Source: JAJDZL01 sp965220665 (lineage in GTDB: Bacteria > Pseudomonadota > Gammaproteobacteria > Arenicellales > JAJDZL01). From it: a stretch of DNA of 64,000 bases. The position numbers were made by a program, and so were the translations under genes. This document shows positions 35,646 to 44,912 of this stretch, in pieces. The stretch's first letter is position 1, and each line of letters starts with the position of its first letter. The stretch is taken from the NCBI GenBank assembly GCA_965220665.1, contig CBDCQQ010000004.1:310001-374000 (forward strand). The letters are read 5' to 3'. A model generated the notes under the pieces. The model was not told where the DNA came from. It ran no database searches and was given only the letters and a program-made list of their open reading frames with translations.

Positions 35646-37007
35646 ATGGAGACGATCAAATATCAGTTAAACGAAACTAATGTGCCCAAGTATTGGTACA
35701 ACATTGTTTCTGACTTACCGACACCACCACCGCCAGTCATTCATCCTGGCACCGGTCAGCCTGTGGGTCCAGATGACCTGGCTCCTCTTTTTCCGATGCA
35801 GATCATCATGCAGGAGGTCAGTGCAGAACGGTACATTCCAATACCAGAACCCGTGCGAGACATTCTGTTGCAGTGGCGACCAAGTCCCCTCTACAGAGCG
35901 CGACGTTTAGAAAAAGCACTCGATACGCCAGCCAGAATTTACTACAAGTACGAAGGTGTGAGTCCAGCTGGTTCACACAAACCGAACACTGCAATCGCAC
36001 AAGCCTTCTATTCGAATGACGAAGGAGTGAAGCGAATTGCAACGGAAACAGGCGCAGGTCAATGGGGCTCTGCTCTCGCACTAGCGGGGTCGTTTTTTGG
36101 ACTGGAAATCGAAGTGTTTATGGTTAGAGTCAGCTTTGACCAGAAACCTTATCGAAAAGCGTTTATGGAGAGCTTTGGTGCTAATTGCACAGCAAGTCCC
36201 AGTGATACTACAAACTCGGGACGTGCGATTTTGGCCGAAAGTCCTGACAGCAGTGGTAGCTTGGGCATCGCAATCAGCGAAGCCGTTGAATACGCAGCGA
36301 CTCGTGATGACACCAAATATGCATTGGGCAGTGTGCTCAATCATGTATTGCTGCACCAGACTATCGTCGGTCAGGAGGCAATGAAACAGTTTGATATGGC
36401 AGACGACTATCCTGATATTTTGATCGGATGCACAGGTGGGGGTAGTAATTTTGCAGGACTGTCCTTTCCCTTCATTGGCGCTCAATATAGAGAAGGAAAA
36501 AATGTTGAAGTCATCGCGGTAGAACCGGCAAACTGTCCTACCTTGACGAAGGGAAAATACGCTTACGATTTTGGTGATACCGCCAATCTGACGCCTTTGG
36601 TGAAGATGCACACACTCGGCTCCAAGTTTGTACCGCCAAAGTCCCATGCCGGTGGGCTTCGTTATCATGGGATGGCCCCTCTAGTTAGCCTGATCACAGA
36701 CCTAGGCAGCATTCAGCCTCGCGCCTATACACAAATTGAGTGTTTTGACGCTGGCATTCAGTTCGCTCGCAGCGAAGGAATATTACCTGCACCTGAGGCG
36801 AATCATGCTGTTGCAGGAATGATGGAAGAAGCCAAGCGATGTAAGGAAGAAGGCGTAGCAAAGACCATTCTGTTTAATCTCTGTGGTCACGGATACTTTG
36901 ACATGCAGGCATACACGGATTACTTTGCAGGGCAAATGCACGAGCAGGAATATTCGGAAGAAGAGGTTGCTATGGCACTGGCTGGTTTGCCATCAGTAGC
37001 AGCCTGA
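35646..37007 (+). CDS. trpB: Tryptophan synthase beta-like protein, TrpB2 type
   Basis: 453-residue PLP enzyme of the TrpB2 branch, longer than TrpB1 and found outside trp operons. PLP lysine K112 lies in SPAGSHKPNTA; catalytic Glu E134 lies in ETGAGQWGSA; the phosphate-binding loop is GCTGGGSNF. The N-terminal HPGTGQPVGPDDLAPLFP is specific to TrpB2. It joins indole and serine in vitro, and some members may act on other nucleophiles. No trpA is nearby. The start codon is intact, but an IS630 element ends 6 bases upstream and has displaced the ribosome binding site, so expression may now be low or driven from the IS. Confidence 0.92.
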   Translation: METIKYQLNETNVPKYWYNIVSDLPTPPPPVIHPGTGQPVGPDDLAPLFPMQIIMQEVSAERYIPIPEPVRDILLQWRPSPLYRARRLEKALDTPARIYYKYEGVSPAGSHKPNTAIAQAFYSNDEGVKRIATETGAGQWGSALALAGSFFGLEIEVFMVRVSFDQKPYRKAFMESFGANCTASPSDTTNSGRAILAESPDSSGSLGIAISEAVEYAATRDDTKYALGSVLNHVLLHQTIVGQEAMKQFDMADDYPDILIGCTGGGSNFAGLSFPFIGAQYREGKNVEVIAVEPANCPTLTKGKYAYDFGDTANLTPLVKMHTLGSKFVPPKSHAGGLRYHGMAPLVSLITDLGSIQPRAYTQIECFDAGIQFARSEGILPAPEANHAVAGMMEEAKRCKEEGVAKTILFNLCGHGYFDMQAYTDYFAGQMHEQEYSEEEVAMALAGLPSVAA

Positions 37008-37440
37008 GCTTCAACCTTCAACTCGTTGATGCATGTGAGATAACTTGGAAATTCACATCCCGCTGACCAATGATGTACGTTTGAATTAAAGCCAATAATT
37101 TGAGCAACTCTACCGATTTCAAGGCTATTGAATCGGTAGAGTGATCTGCTCAGAAATTTATAATAATTTTTCTCACCCGAAAAGAATGCGGTCTGATTGG
37201 CAAAGCGACTTTGCACATTACCAAACCAACACTAACAGTCCTTCCTCCTTTTCTCAGTTGACTTGGCAAGCGTAATTTTATTAGCTGAGAATTTCATGGC
37301 ATCCTTCCTGCACTCGCAGTTCTACACATATTGCAGGATATTGTCATAACAGTCTTAACTTTTGTTATGGTGTAGGTTGAATTTTTGCCCCCGGTTTTAT
37401 CGGTGTGTATCCGAAAGTCCTTTGATAGTCGCATCTTGTA
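37008..37440. other. Intergenic region with a strong 12-bp hairpin
   Basis: 433 bases between trpB2 and the ClC gene. ACTCTACCGATT (37107-37118) and AATCGGTAGAGT (37131-37142) form a perfect 12-bp stem with a 12-base loop, about 100 bases past the trpB2 stop. No T tract follows directly, but an AT-rich stretch lies 15 bases on. It may be a terminator for trpB2 or a protein-binding palindrome. The rest, toward 37440, should hold the ClC promoter. Confidence 0.45.
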
Positions 37441-39186
37441 GTGAAACGGATCAATATCAAGCCTGATCTGTACAGTGTTCCAACAACCATTCTATTGCTG
37501 GCTATTGTTGGCGTCGGAATTGGGGTAGTCGTATCACTGCTTGCGATCGCGTTTTCTGAGGCATTCAATTGGCTGAACAAAGAATTCTTGATTGACCCAC
37601 ATGAAAGAATTCAACTCGCTAATGATTCGATTCTTCTCTCTCTGGCAACAGTTGGAGTTCCGACAGTTGGCGGTCTGCTCGTTGGATTTATCATCTACTA
37701 TTTCGTAAGCGCCCGTAGGCCACTTGGTCCTTCAGATACTATTCTGCTTGTGCAGACAAGGGGGACACCCCAACCATTCGGAAGTAGCATTGCATCAACC
37801 TTTGCAGCTGTTCTTTCTCTAGGCTGTGGAGCTTCAGTCGGACAGTATGGGCCTTTGGTCTATCTTGGTACCCTGATCGGCTCTCTTGTCAATTCACTAA
37901 AACTCAAAATTCCAAATTTGCAAGCGATCTGTATTGCGAGTGGAGTCGCAGCAGCAATTTCGGTAGCGTTCAATGCACCGATTGCGGGAATGGTGTTTGC
38001 CCACGAAGTTATCCTGCGACATTTTTCAGTGAAAGCTTTCGCTCCGACAACTGTAGCTGCTGCAATCGGCTTCATATTTGCAAATGTGATCTTCGATCGA
38101 CCGCCACTTTTCCTGGTTGTCTTTGAGGGTGTACAGTACAGTTATGAGTTTATTTTGTTCGCAGTCATCGGCATACTGGGAGCATTTTTGGCCGTCGGCT
38201 ATGCCAAAGGCATTCTGTTGTGTCAGTCTTACGCTTCGCGCAGTGGTATTCCTGTAGCATTTCGGCCAATGGTTGCCGGCCTGATTCTGGGTATGGTTGC
38301 ACTACAATTCCCGGAAGTATTAGGCGTCGGCCAGGAAAGCCTGCGATTTGCCACTATTGGCGGCGCTTTTGAACTCGGTGAGCTCACAATTTTGATTATT
38401 GCCAAGATCTTCGTTACAATTCTGTGTCTGGGGTTTGGCTTTGCAGGCGGTGTTTTCGGACCAATTCTGCTGATCGGGATACTTTGCGGAGCGCTCTTCG
38501 GGGGAATTTTAGACCAGTTGCAATTTTTCGGACACTCAGGTGTGGTGCCATATGCTATCTGTGGCATGATGGCCGCTGCAACACCTGTTATCGGCGCACC
38601 ACTAGCGATGATTTTAATCGTGTTCGAGTTAACCAGAAATTATGATTTGACAACTGCTGCAATGGTTGCAGTTGTGTTTTCTAATTTGCTTGCTTCAAGA
38701 ATGTTTGGTCGGTCTCTATTTGATGTTCAACTGGCTTCCAGGGGCTTTGATCTGTCACTCGGAAGAGTCAATGCATTGATCTCTTATGGCAGTGTTACCG
38801 AAATCATGCGCACCGAATATCCCATATTTAGAACTCAAGACAAAATTGGGAAAGTGGCCTATCAGCTCGCGCATATCGGTCGCACCGCTGGAATCGTGGT
38901 TGGTACCAACGAAAGACCAGTTGGTGTGGTGCACGTGCGCGATTGTACTGGACGCCCACCAACAACTTTGCTCAAGGATGTAATGAATCCCGAAACCATG
39001 CGCTTTAGCCAAAGCACGAATGTCGGTCAGGCTCTAGAAGCCTTCAGACAGTCAGACTATGAAGTTGCGCCGATTGTTTCTTCCAAGACTCAGAAACTTC
39101 TTGGTATAGTCTATGAGAGTGATGTGATCAGTAAATATCGTGAAATTGCCGACCGCATCAGGCAAGAGGAACATGAACGTATTTAG
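37441..39186 (+). CDS. ClC-family chloride channel with CBS domains, altered gate
   Basis: 581-residue membrane protein with the ClC core (residues 1-430) and a cytoplasmic CBS pair (about 460-575). The core motif GxFxP is present as GGVFGP. The gating motif GREGP of ClcA is here GQYGP, so the external gate Glu is replaced by Y136. In the segment corresponding to E202-E203 of ClcA only the first Glu remains (AHEV, E189). Both changes remove proton-coupling residues, which suggests a passive channel rather than a Cl-/H+ antiporter; this is inference. The start is GTG. The next gene starts inside its last 14 bases. Confidence 0.88.
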   Translation: MKRINIKPDLYSVPTTILLLAIVGVGIGVVVSLLAIAFSEAFNWLNKEFLIDPHERIQLANDSILLSLATVGVPTVGGLLVGFIIYYFVSARRPLGPSDTILLVQTRGTPQPFGSSIASTFAAVLSLGCGASVGQYGPLVYLGTLIGSLVNSLKLKIPNLQAICIASGVAAAISVAFNAPIAGMVFAHEVILRHFSVKAFAPTTVAAAIGFIFANVIFDRPPLFLVVFEGVQYSYEFILFAVIGILGAFLAVGYAKGILLCQSYASRSGIPVAFRPMVAGLILGMVALQFPEVLGVGQESLRFATIGGAFELGELTILIIAKIFVTILCLGFGFAGGVFGPILLIGILCGALFGGILDQLQFFGHSGVVPYAICGMMAAATPVIGAPLAMILIVFELTRNYDLTTAAMVAVVFSNLLASRMFGRSLFDVQLASRGFDLSLGRVNALISYGSVTEIMRTEYPIFRTQDKIGKVAYQLAHIGRTAGIVVGTNERPVGVVHVRDCTGRPPTTLLKDVMNPETMRFSQSTNVGQALEAFRQSDYEVAPIVSSKTQKLLGIVYESDVISKYREIADRIRQEEHERI

Positions 39187-40264
39187 CCCACTTTTGTTAC
39201 TTAGCTTGATCCTGGGAAGTTCAACGACCTGGGCTGATAATGGTGAATTGATCATTTCCGGATGGGGCGGAGCCTACGAGAATGCGCAAGTAATCTCGTA
39301 TTTTCAACCGTTTGAAGAGGAGCATGATGTTCGCATTAAGATCAGGCCATATAACGGTGGAATTGAGCCGCTGAATTTTCAGGAGCATCCAGGAGACCCT
39401 GGATGGGATATCCTCGACATGACAGAATCAGATGCTCTGGCAGCTTGTAACGAAAGACTACTAAAAGAATTTGATAAATCAGTACTCATCTCTGCACCTG
39501 ATGGAACAGCTGCGACAAAAGATTTTTTTGATGGTGCAATTTTCAAGTGCGGTGTCGCACATGTGAGTTATGCTGATGTGATTGCCTATGATGATCGAGC
39601 ATTTCCCAATGTAAAACCAAACTCTGTCGCGGATTTTTTTGACCTTGAACGCTTTCCGGGTAAACGTGCGCTTCCACGCAGGCCTATAGCGATTCTCGAA
39701 TGGGCTATGCTTTCTTATAACGTCCCAGTTTCACAAATTTATGATCTGTTAAGTACAGAGCGCGGATTCAAATTGGTTAGCAAGCGCCTTAACCAATTGA
39801 AAGGCAACATTGTCTGGTGGGAACAGGGTCATGAACCGGTGGATCTGCTAAGCAATGGTGAGGTTGTCATGGCGAGCGGATTCAACGGACGGTTTGACGA
39901 TGCTAGAGTCAACCACGACGCTCCGATTACGATCATACCGGATGGACAATTTGTGCAATTAAGTGTTTGGGGAATCCATAGACAGGCTCAACGGCCTGAT
40001 CTTGCAGCACAATTTATTGCGTTTGCAACCAGAACTGACAGAATGGCAACACTTTCCAACATTATGTCGTACGGCCCAACGCGAAAGTCAGCGTTAGATC
40101 GAATATATCATTACGCAGGTACCATGCCATTGATAACCGAAAACTACTCGAACGCTGAGTTAGGCGTTAATCGAAGAATTCGAGCAGACAGTCATTGGTA
40201 TTCAGCTACAGAGTCAATTCGTCATCGATGGTTTGATGAATGGCTGAACTCGACAGGTGAGTAA
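39173..40264 (+). CDS. Orphan periplasmic solute-binding protein, spermidine/putrescine class
   Basis: 363-residue extracellular solute-binding protein. The Sec signal peptide is residues 1-21 (MNVFSPLLLLSLILG, ending TWA). The mature start, GELIISGWGGAYENAQV, is typical of polyamine/iron family-1 binding proteins. ATG 39173 is chosen because it places the signal peptide at the N-terminus. It overlaps the ClC stop by 14 bases, so the two are translationally coupled. No permease or ATPase gene follows, so it must share a distant transporter or act as a sensor. Ligand unknown. Confidence 0.85.
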   Translation: MNVFSPLLLLSLILGSSTTWADNGELIISGWGGAYENAQVISYFQPFEEEHDVRIKIRPYNGGIEPLNFQEHPGDPGWDILDMTESDALAACNERLLKEFDKSVLISAPDGTAATKDFFDGAIFKCGVAHVSYADVIAYDDRAFPNVKPNSVADFFDLERFPGKRALPRRPIAILEWAMLSYNVPVSQIYDLLSTERGFKLVSKRLNQLKGNIVWWEQGHEPVDLLSNGEVVMASGFNGRFDDARVNHDAPITIIPDGQFVQLSVWGIHRQAQRPDLAAQFIAFATRTDRMATLSNIMSYGPTRKSALDRIYHYAGTMPLITENYSNAELGVNRRIRADSHWYSATESIRHRWFDEWLNSTGE

Positions 40265-40321
40265 TTCAAGCTGCGACTTTGAATTTTGCGATTCTTTATC
40301 GGATTTATTGGCTTCAGTCAA

Positions 40322-41425
40322 TTAGCGATGCCGGGCAGTCACCTCCCATCTGGTAGTTACTTTTCCCCTCTGAATGACACACGCGTGTGTATGAAGCGCT
40401 GACGTCGGACAGATATGAGTTGGGATCGCTAATTCGGAATCCCCAGGTCTATAGCTGGCGGCTTTCGCAGTTTCAATCACAAGGTGCTCCTCATTCTGTA
40501 ATACCTCGCGGGCATCTGGAATGGCCGGAATCCGCAGTCGGTGACCAGCAGGCGGATCTGCTGCACAGGCTTTGTGACCAAGATCAAAGGTCACATAATT
40601 GGGAGAAGGACGGCTGATTACTCGGGTAAGGATCAAAGCTGCCGGTATAAACGGCAAATCGGGAAATATTTTTGAATATCCCGCATCATGGAAAACACAG
40701 GTTCCTGGGCTCAATTCAATAGACGGATCATCCAGCTGTGCATAAAGCGGAAATGTTCCTGTCCCGCCAGCAATAATTTTGGGGACGGAAAACGAAGCTT
40801 TTTTCAATTCGTCTCGAAATGCCTGCACAGTCGACCAAATACCATCGACTGCCGCCTTCCGCTCATCTAGCGGCGTTTGATGGTTGTGCCCATCATAAAC
40901 ATGAAATCCTACCGGTCGCAAATTCGGCAGGCGGTTAATCAGAGCATAAATTTCCACAGCCCTGTCGTCAGGTTTTAGCCCTGTTCTACCCAGACCAGGG
41001 TTGATGTCGAGAAGCACGTCAACATCTGTCTTCGCATTTCCCATTGCTGCATCGAGATCCTTCAGTGGGTCAGGATGGTCGGCAGTTACAGAAAACTGGA
41101 TATTGGGATGTCGAAGCCGAAACTGCACTGCACGATCAATATTTGGTCCAACGGGATTGTAGGCAAGGGTCACATCCTGTGCACCGGCGAGTGCAAGCAT
41201 CTCAGCTTCGGCAAAAGTAGCACATTTATGTTTCAAAATCCCCATGCCAACCTCCAGCCGGATGATGTCGATCATCTTATGGGTTTTGCAGTGAGGCCGA
41301 AGCCTCTGCGGGTCACCAGCAATCTCCTTCATCTGAGCAAGGTTTTCTAGCAACACTTCTTCAAATATTACCAATCCAGGTGAATAAATCTGATCTGGCG
41401 TATCAATTTTGTAAATTTCAGACAC
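40322..41425 (-). CDS. D-threonine aldolase / D-serine dehydratase-like PLP enzyme
   Basis: 367-residue fold-type III PLP enzyme of the alanine-racemase-like group. PLP lysine is K47 in RPHCKTHK. A C-terminal His and Cys (PTHICPTSALH) match the zinc site of DSD1-type D-serine dehydratases. The middle part, LLDINPGLGRTG and GFHVYDGHNH, is characteristic of this family. It cleaves or dehydrates D-3-hydroxy amino acids. The start is GTG with GGGAG eight bases upstream. It converges on the ClC/binding-protein pair. Together with DadA and the racemase-like gene downstream, it suggests D-amino-acid use. Confidence 0.88.
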   Translation of the reverse strand: MSEIYKIDTPDQIYSPGLVIFEEVLLENLAQMKEIAGDPQRLRPHCKTHKMIDIIRLEVGMGILKHKCATFAEAEMLALAGAQDVTLAYNPVGPNIDRAVQFRLRHPNIQFSVTADHPDPLKDLDAAMGNAKTDVDVLLDINPGLGRTGLKPDDRAVEIYALINRLPNLRPVGFHVYDGHNHQTPLDERKAAVDGIWSTVQAFRDELKKASFSVPKIIAGGTGTFPLYAQLDDPSIELSPGTCVFHDAGYSKIFPDLPFIPAALILTRVISRPSPNYVTFDLGHKACAADPPAGHRLRIPAIPDAREVLQNEEHLVIETAKAASYRPGDSELAIPTHICPTSALHTHACVIQRGKVTTRWEVTARHR

Positions 41426-41635
41426 TGAATTCTCCCAGTATGCAATGAATCAACCGCTGGCAATTATCGTGGATTGGCATTTACACAATTGATTTAGATG
41501 TCCGCATTCAATTTCCCGTACGACGTTTTACACGGATCATGCGAGTCCTATTGCCTAACTTCTTCTACAGGCCATATTGAATAAATACTTTCTAGAAACA
41601 AAACTTCGACTCACCACCCGAAACCTCAACAATCA

Positions 41636-43021
41636 TCATGCAACTGCCTGTTTTAGTGGAACATCATCGATGTCATCTTCAACAAAGCGCAACCCAAACT
41701 GCTCTGCCTGTCGGATGACTCGTTGAATCTTAATCAACTGACGGTTTTCCTCTGATTTGATCAGCAGGCGTTTGTCGTACTGCTGTTGGCCGGTGACCAT
41801 TGCGTAAATCATCCGCGCCAACTGGTAAGCGGTCGCTTTAATTGCCCGCGGTGGATCCATCCGTGCACAACGACGCCGGTGTACGTCTCCGAGTCTGCTG
41901 CGACTGCGCCGCAGCGTCATGGCCGACAGGCGCAATGCCTGCCCGGAAACCTGGCAGCCGCGCCCTTTGGCGCCACCGAGCCGCTTGCCGCCGCTGATGT
42001 TCGTCCCCGGCGCCAGACCCAGCCACTGGCCAAAATGGCGGGAACTTGGAAAACCCGACAGATCCGTCCCCACTTCCGACAGCAGCGTCAGCACCGTCTC
42101 AAATCCAACCGATGGAATCTCCATCAGGTCCACACCATACATCTGTTTCATCAAATCACGCATCTTCACCTGCCACCGCTTTGAACCAGCCGGCTGGACC
42201 GCCTGCGACTGAACGCCCCCATCGCCGCAGTCGTTTTCATCATCACTTCCGTCAGCCGCCAACCGGTCGGCCACCTGTGCAATGCGCTCCTCCAGGCGCC
42301 GAATCTGCCCATCGTAATGACGGTAACTCTCCAGCGCCTGCGCCAGGGTGAACAGATGCTCTTCGCGCCAGTTGCCCTCAAGTGCCGCAGCAATCGTCTC
42401 CCCGCTCGCCTTGATCCGACCGTGACGAAACCGCGCCAGCCTCTCACCATCCCGCTCACCAGCGACAATCGCCTCAATGATCGCCATCCCTGTCTGCCCG
42501 GCAATGTCGCTGACCACCGAATCCAGCTTCAGATTCATCTGCTGCATCGCCTTTTGCATGTGCTGCACACAACGCGCCCGGTCTGAAATCGCCCGACGAC
42601 GGTTGCGCACGTAGCTTCGCAGCTCACAAATCTCATCCGCCGGACGGTGCGAACGCTTCAGCATGCCCAAACTCATCAACTGCTGAATCCACTGACAGTC
42701 CAACACATCAGACTTGCGACGGTCCGGCCGCTGCAGCCCGGTCGGATTCACCAGCCACACTTCAAACCCCCGGGCATCCAGCATCTCGTAAACCGGGATC
42801 CAATACACCCCGGTCGCTTCCAATGCCACCTGCTGAATCGAATGGTCCTTCAACCATGCCGCCATCTCCTCCAAATCCCGGGTAAATCCGCCAAACATCC
42901 GCACCGGCTGCTCACCGGCTTCATCCGCCGGCAGCGCCACCGCATGGATGTCTTTGGCAATGTCAATGCCGGCACTGTTCGGATAAACCACCGGCAATAA
43001 CTTTCTTGATTGACTGTTCAT
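41636..43021 (-). CDS. IS110-family transposase (DEDD recombinase)
   Basis: 461-residue recombinase. The N-terminal DEDD domain has GIDIAKDIHAVALP, LEATGVYWIPVYE and KSDVLDCQWIQQL. The C-terminal domain (from MEIPSVGFETVLTLLSEVG) includes NISGGKRLGG with the likely catalytic Ser. A coiled-coil linker lies between. ATG 43021 is chosen because GGAG lies eight bases upstream and the protein then starts with the normal short N-terminus; the frame is open 79 codons farther, but that stretch is the noncoding leader. Intact. Confidence 0.92.
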   Translation of the reverse strand: MNSQSRKLLPVVYPNSAGIDIAKDIHAVALPADEAGEQPVRMFGGFTRDLEEMAAWLKDHSIQQVALEATGVYWIPVYEMLDARGFEVWLVNPTGLQRPDRRKSDVLDCQWIQQLMSLGMLKRSHRPADEICELRSYVRNRRRAISDRARCVQHMQKAMQQMNLKLDSVVSDIAGQTGMAIIEAIVAGERDGERLARFRHGRIKASGETIAAALEGNWREEHLFTLAQALESYRHYDGQIRRLEERIAQVADRLAADGSDDENDCGDGGVQSQAVQPAGSKRWQVKMRDLMKQMYGVDLMEIPSVGFETVLTLLSEVGTDLSGFPSSRHFGQWLGLAPGTNISGGKRLGGAKGRGCQVSGQALRLSAMTLRRSRSRLGDVHRRRCARMDPPRAIKATAYQLARMIYAMVTGQQQYDKRLLIKSEENRQLIKIQRVIRQAEQFGLRFVEDDIDDVPLKQAVA

Positions 43022-43300
43022 GCTACAATCTCCAGAGTCAACGTTGATGCAAAGACTGCGCCGAAGGCTTCGCTCGACTTGCCGTTCAATCTTTCTAACG
43101 GGGTCACCCAATGGTGCCGCCAGTGATAAGCGACGAAAGCGAAGCGGACCAGACTTACATTCGGGATCAATGTCCCCATAGGTTACACGGTCTTGACTTC
43201 GGCGCAGCGCTGTTAGAATACCCTTGATCTGAATCTCAGACCGGAGTATTTTGCCCAACCTGTTTCTTCGGTGATGGCGTCCCCGCCACGCGGGGTTGGA
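43022..43300 (-). ncRNA. Candidate bridge RNA region of the IS110 element
   Basis: Noncoding sequence 5' of the transposase, where IS110-group elements encode the guide that pairs with target and donor DNA. It is rich in inverted repeats: an 11-bp perfect pair, CTGCGCCGAAG (43056-43066) and CTTCGGCGCAG (43197-43207), brackets about 130 bases, and a 6-bp stem with 3-base loop, CCCCGCCACGCGGGG, lies at 43281-43295. I cannot assign the guide loops because the target flank before insertion is unknown. Confidence 0.4.
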
Positions 43301-43521
43301 GACTTACAACTACAACTTCATGGGAAATACTCACATACGTTGCTTCTCATGTGGTGGATATATCCAATCAGAGAGATCGAATACCAAACCCAATCAAAGT
43401 TTTCGACTCACGTGATAACCAAATCTAGTGCGCTACAACAGGCATTTGTTGATCGAAAATCGAAGCTAAGTCCTTACACAGCGTAAACCAATATTGGAGG
43501 GTTGCAAACTCTCAGTTTTTA

Positions 43522-44442
43522 CTAGTGCATTTGAATTGTTTTCACGTAACTGGAAAATTCTTCACATGACATTAACTCTAAACAACGCCCAAAACGATCT
43601 ACTGTGTAATAACTGTAATCGACTCTATCGTTGCCCAATGAGTCATTAATGATTCCCCATGGGGTCCAAAGAATGTCAATGAACGCCTTGTAAATCGCCA
43701 TTCGGGCGTAATCGGCCTTAGACGGGCCTCGTCCAAAATAACCAGTCAGAACTTCAATTTCCTGCTCATGAGATAGGTATGAACTCAGTGCAAAGGTGGC
43801 CAAATCGAAATATGGATCATTCATCCTGGAGTACTCCCAGTCAATCATCCAGGTACGGTCAGATCCAACTACAAAATTTTCTGGAATAGTATCGCAATGA
43901 CATGGAACAAACTCCACTGGATTTTTATCTAGAATTTTTTGAATAGAAATTCCATGATCAATGCAATCGAAGTACCCGTCCGGCAGTTTCTCCATTCCTT
44001 TGCGGTCGAGCTGACTAAGAAAGCCATTCAGAAGTTTAAACGTACGAAATTTATGTTTAAACTTTTTCCCACAATCATGAAGTTGCCGAATGGTAGCACC
44101 AATGTGGCTTGGAACACTTTTATCTGAATTGACTATTTCACGACTAAGTGTCTCACCGTCCGAAATATATCGAGTTAAACTCAGTCCACAATCCGAAAAG
44201 AATAGCAGCTCTGGAGAAATGCCGATGGAAACAGCGACCTCATTGTTGTGTTTCTCCACCGTGCGATTAATCATATTCGCTTCAGCATCACCCGGGATTC
44301 GCAAACTGTAATCCTGATCGTGTACTGTCAGGTGATACGTTTCATTGTTCAATCCTCCCATTCTTTCAATGTCGATTTCATCTGGTGAAACTTCTTGCAA
44401 CATTGGAATTTGATAAATTGCATCAATAATGTATTGATTCAC
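43522..44442 (-). CDS. Choline/aminoglycoside-kinase-like phosphotransferase
   Basis: 306-residue protein-kinase-like small-molecule kinase. Catalytic loop HCDTIPEN (the HxDxxxxN motif) and metal-binding Asp in MIDWEYSRMNDPYFDLA. The N-terminal lobe has GGLNNETYHL as nucleotide loop. The closest broad match is the choline/ethanolamine kinase and thiamine kinase group. GTG 44442 is the start: AGGAGG lies seven bases before it, and the frame begins just upstream with TTG. Choline phosphorylation would fit the amine theme but is not shown. It stands alone between two insertion sequences. Confidence 0.85.
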   Translation of the reverse strand: MNQYIIDAIYQIPMLQEVSPDEIDIERMGGLNNETYHLTVHDQDYSLRIPGDAEANMINRTVEKHNNEVAVSIGISPELLFFSDCGLSLTRYISDGETLSREIVNSDKSVPSHIGATIRQLHDCGKKFKHKFRTFKLLNGFLSQLDRKGMEKLPDGYFDCIDHGISIQKILDKNPVEFVPCHCDTIPENFVVGSDRTWMIDWEYSRMNDPYFDLATFALSSYLSHEQEIEVLTGYFGRGPSKADYARMAIYKAFIDILWTPWGIINDSLGNDRVDYSYYTVDRFGRCLELMSCEEFSSYVKTIQMH

Positions 44443-44912
44443 AGTAGCCCTCCTCAATGGAAATTAAGCTTGAAGCCATATTTCAATCGTGGGTCATGCT
44501 ATGCTCTACGCATAGATAAAACACGACTTAAATGCAGTCATGTTTTTAGGTTGCTTCGCCCTTTGTTTAAATTGAATTTATTCGTCGGGCTGCTTCAAAT
44601 TGTATACCGACAATATGCAAATCCGAAATTTTGACGAAATATCTTTAATTTTCAATGCCTTGGTTGATGTTCCTCTTGCATGACAAAAAGTTCAGAAATA
44701 TTTCTGGTACCTGAAGTTCAAAGAAATTGGTTACTTGGTTTCGCAAATGGACTAAATATTTCATGCAAGGCGACTCAGGATGCAATGAATTCTGGTACAA
44801 ACACAACCAACGACAGAGTGAAAAATCTCGATTCAAGGGTGGAATCGATACTCAATTAGTAGTTGAGGGAATTTTTAGATCGGTAACCCCTTGAATAGAC
44901 GCGCGATTCAGC

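Larger units (their letters stand above)
41600..43300 (-). mobile_element. IS110-family insertion sequence (ends approximate)
   Basis: Contains one intact IS110-type transposase gene and about 280 bases of GC-rich noncoding sequence on its 5' side, but only a short 3' tail. A long 5' and short 3' noncoding part fits the IS110 group rather than IS1111. This family has no true terminal repeats and leaves no target duplication, so the ends are estimated from the change in base composition near 43300 and 41600. Confidence 0.7.

Noticed and set aside
43022..43258. N-terminal extension of the IS110 transposase to 43258 (79 codons)
   Set aside because: The extension reads through the structured noncoding leader, while ATG 43021 has a good Shine-Dalgarno and gives the normal family N-terminus.
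43495..43525. Hairpin followed by TTTTT at 43497-43520 as a plus-strand terminator
   Set aside because: The stem is short and mismatched, and no plus-strand gene lies upstream that would need it.
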